Below are positions 63,457-64,000 of a stretch of DNA of 64,000 bases, piece by piece. Under the pieces are notes generated by a model. The model did no database searches. It was not told the origin of the DNA and saw only the letters and a program-made list of their open reading frames with translations. A program made the position numbers and the translations under genes. Numbering within the stretch: position 1 is the first letter of the stretch; each line of letters opens with the position of its first letter. Source of the stretch: an uncultured Psychrobacter sp. (GTDB lineage Bacteria > Pseudomonadota > Gammaproteobacteria > Pseudomonadales > Moraxellaceae); contig NZ_CANMAH010000005.1 of NCBI RefSeq assembly GCF_947495825.1, positions 62,001 to 126,000 on the forward strand, written 5' to 3'.

Positions 63457-64000
63457 ATGAGCCAAGAAAACCAAAAAAAATCTCTAAAAATACTCATCAT
63501 CATGGATCCTATCGAGCAAGTCAATTATAAAAAAGACACTACCTTGGCGATGATGTGGGCCGCTCAAGATCGTGGTCATACGCTTGGCTATTGTCAGATT
63601 CATGATCTGTGGTTGGATCGTGGTCAATTGATGGTCGATACTCAGCCAGTGACGGTAAAGCGTGACCCTGAAAACTTCTATACGTTAGGTGATAAAGCGA
63701 CAGGTCCAATCAGCGACTATAACGTGATTTTGATGCGTAAAGATCCGCCGTTTGATATGCGCTTTATTTATGCAACCTACATGCTTGATCATGCCAAAGC
63801 GGCAGGCGTGTTGGTAGTCAATGACCCACAAGCGATTCGCGACTGTAATGAGAAGCTATTTGCCACTTGGTTTAGCGACTATATGAGTCCGACAATTGTG
63901 ACCAGCAAACAGGCGCATATTCGCAAATTTATCGCTGAGCAGCAAGATGTCATCGTCAAGCCGTTAGATGGCATGGGCGGTACGGGTATCTTTCGCTTGA
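63457..64000 (+). CDS. gshB: Glutathione synthetase (N-terminal part, truncated by window end)
   Basis: ATG 63457 starts a frame that runs past the window end (about 181 residues visible of roughly 315-320). LKILIIMDPIEQVNYKKDTTLAMMWAAQDRGH is the GshB N-terminal signature, followed by VILMRKDPPFDMRFIYATYMLD, and the ATP-grasp beginning VIVKPLDGMGGTGIFR. It joins gamma-glutamylcysteine with glycine to form glutathione. Confidence 0.95.
   Translation, partial: MSQENQKKSLKILIIMDPIEQVNYKKDTTLAMMWAAQDRGHTLGYCQIHDLWLDRGQLMVDTQPVTVKRDPENFYTLGDKATGPISDYNVILMRKDPPFDMRFIYATYMLDHAKAAGVLVVNDPQAIRDCNEKLFATWFSDYMSPTIVTSKQAHIRKFIAEQQDVIVKPLDGMGGTGIFRL

Noticed and set aside
1-64000. CRISPR arrays, prophage, insertion sequences
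   Set aside because: No regularly spaced direct repeats, transposase, integrase or phage structural genes were seen; all tandem repeats are short and local.

Overview
The window looks like a chromosomal segment of a Moraxellaceae gammaproteobacterium, most probably Psychrobacter. This rests on moderate-to-low GC, AT-rich spacers, gene content and recognisable protein sequences; no database was consulted. I see no phage, insertion sequence, integrase or CRISPR array. Coding density is normal, and most genes have a Shine-Dalgarno sequence and many units end in a clear intrinsic terminator.

Layout. 1-5.9 kb: a periplasmic iron/haem-type operon (imelysin end, di-haem DUF1111 lipoprotein, second imelysin-like lipoprotein, DUF1513 protein), then a YgjP-like metallopeptidase. 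6.1-7.4 kb: a TPMT-like methyltransferase and an HD protein, converging. 7.4-12.8 kb: peroxide defence (oxyR, ahpC, an SDR, a DUF465 protein, ahpF). 12.9-18.7 kb: a sulfur/persulfide locus with a BASS transporter, two stand-alone DUF442 sulfurtransferases, a SulP permease, a BigR/SqrR-type ArsR repressor, an ETHE1-like metallo-beta-lactamase protein and TrxC. 18.8-21.8 kb: a small lipoprotein, SirB2, BolA, an M48 lipoprotein protease and tRNA-Gly(GCC).

22-28.2 kb: a metabolic patch (SDR, cytosine-deaminase-like amidohydrolase, a coupled MBL-SDR pair, a LysR regulator) followed by YceI. 28.7-33.9 kb: a redox/electrophile-stress cluster (DoxX, FMN reductase, DUF1275, GNAT, two pirins, nitroreductase) with paired inverted-repeat operator candidates. 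34-37.4 kb: a Mpo1-like membrane protein, PnuC plus a NadR-like enzyme (NAD salvage), and a PspC protein. 37.8-46 kb: glyQS, a small membrane CxxC protein, zapA with a coiled-coil partner facing a UPF0149 gene, a deaminase, argE and a LysE exporter.

46-64 kb: mostly housekeeping: miaB, a lytic transglycosylase, a degenerate RNase T2-like protein, mdh, a DUF2789 protein, ribF, a GNAT enzyme, a DUF4878-like lipoprotein, murJ, ampD, a DUF4105 protein, a nucleoside-diphosphate-sugar epimerase, an unknown protein, pyrE, and the start of gshB, which runs off the end.

The themes that link neighbours are oxidative stress (OxyR-AhpC-AhpF), persulfide detoxification in which the two halves of the Blh protein are separate genes, and an electrophile/quinone response. 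The most interesting leads are the di-haem/imelysin operon, the split-Blh persulfide locus with a duplicated DUF442 gene, an RNase T2-like protein that has lost its catalytic residues, an amidohydrolase with Asn in place of the catalytic metal-ligand Asp, and a 53-bp-spaced pair of inverted repeats in the pirin/GNAT promoter region.
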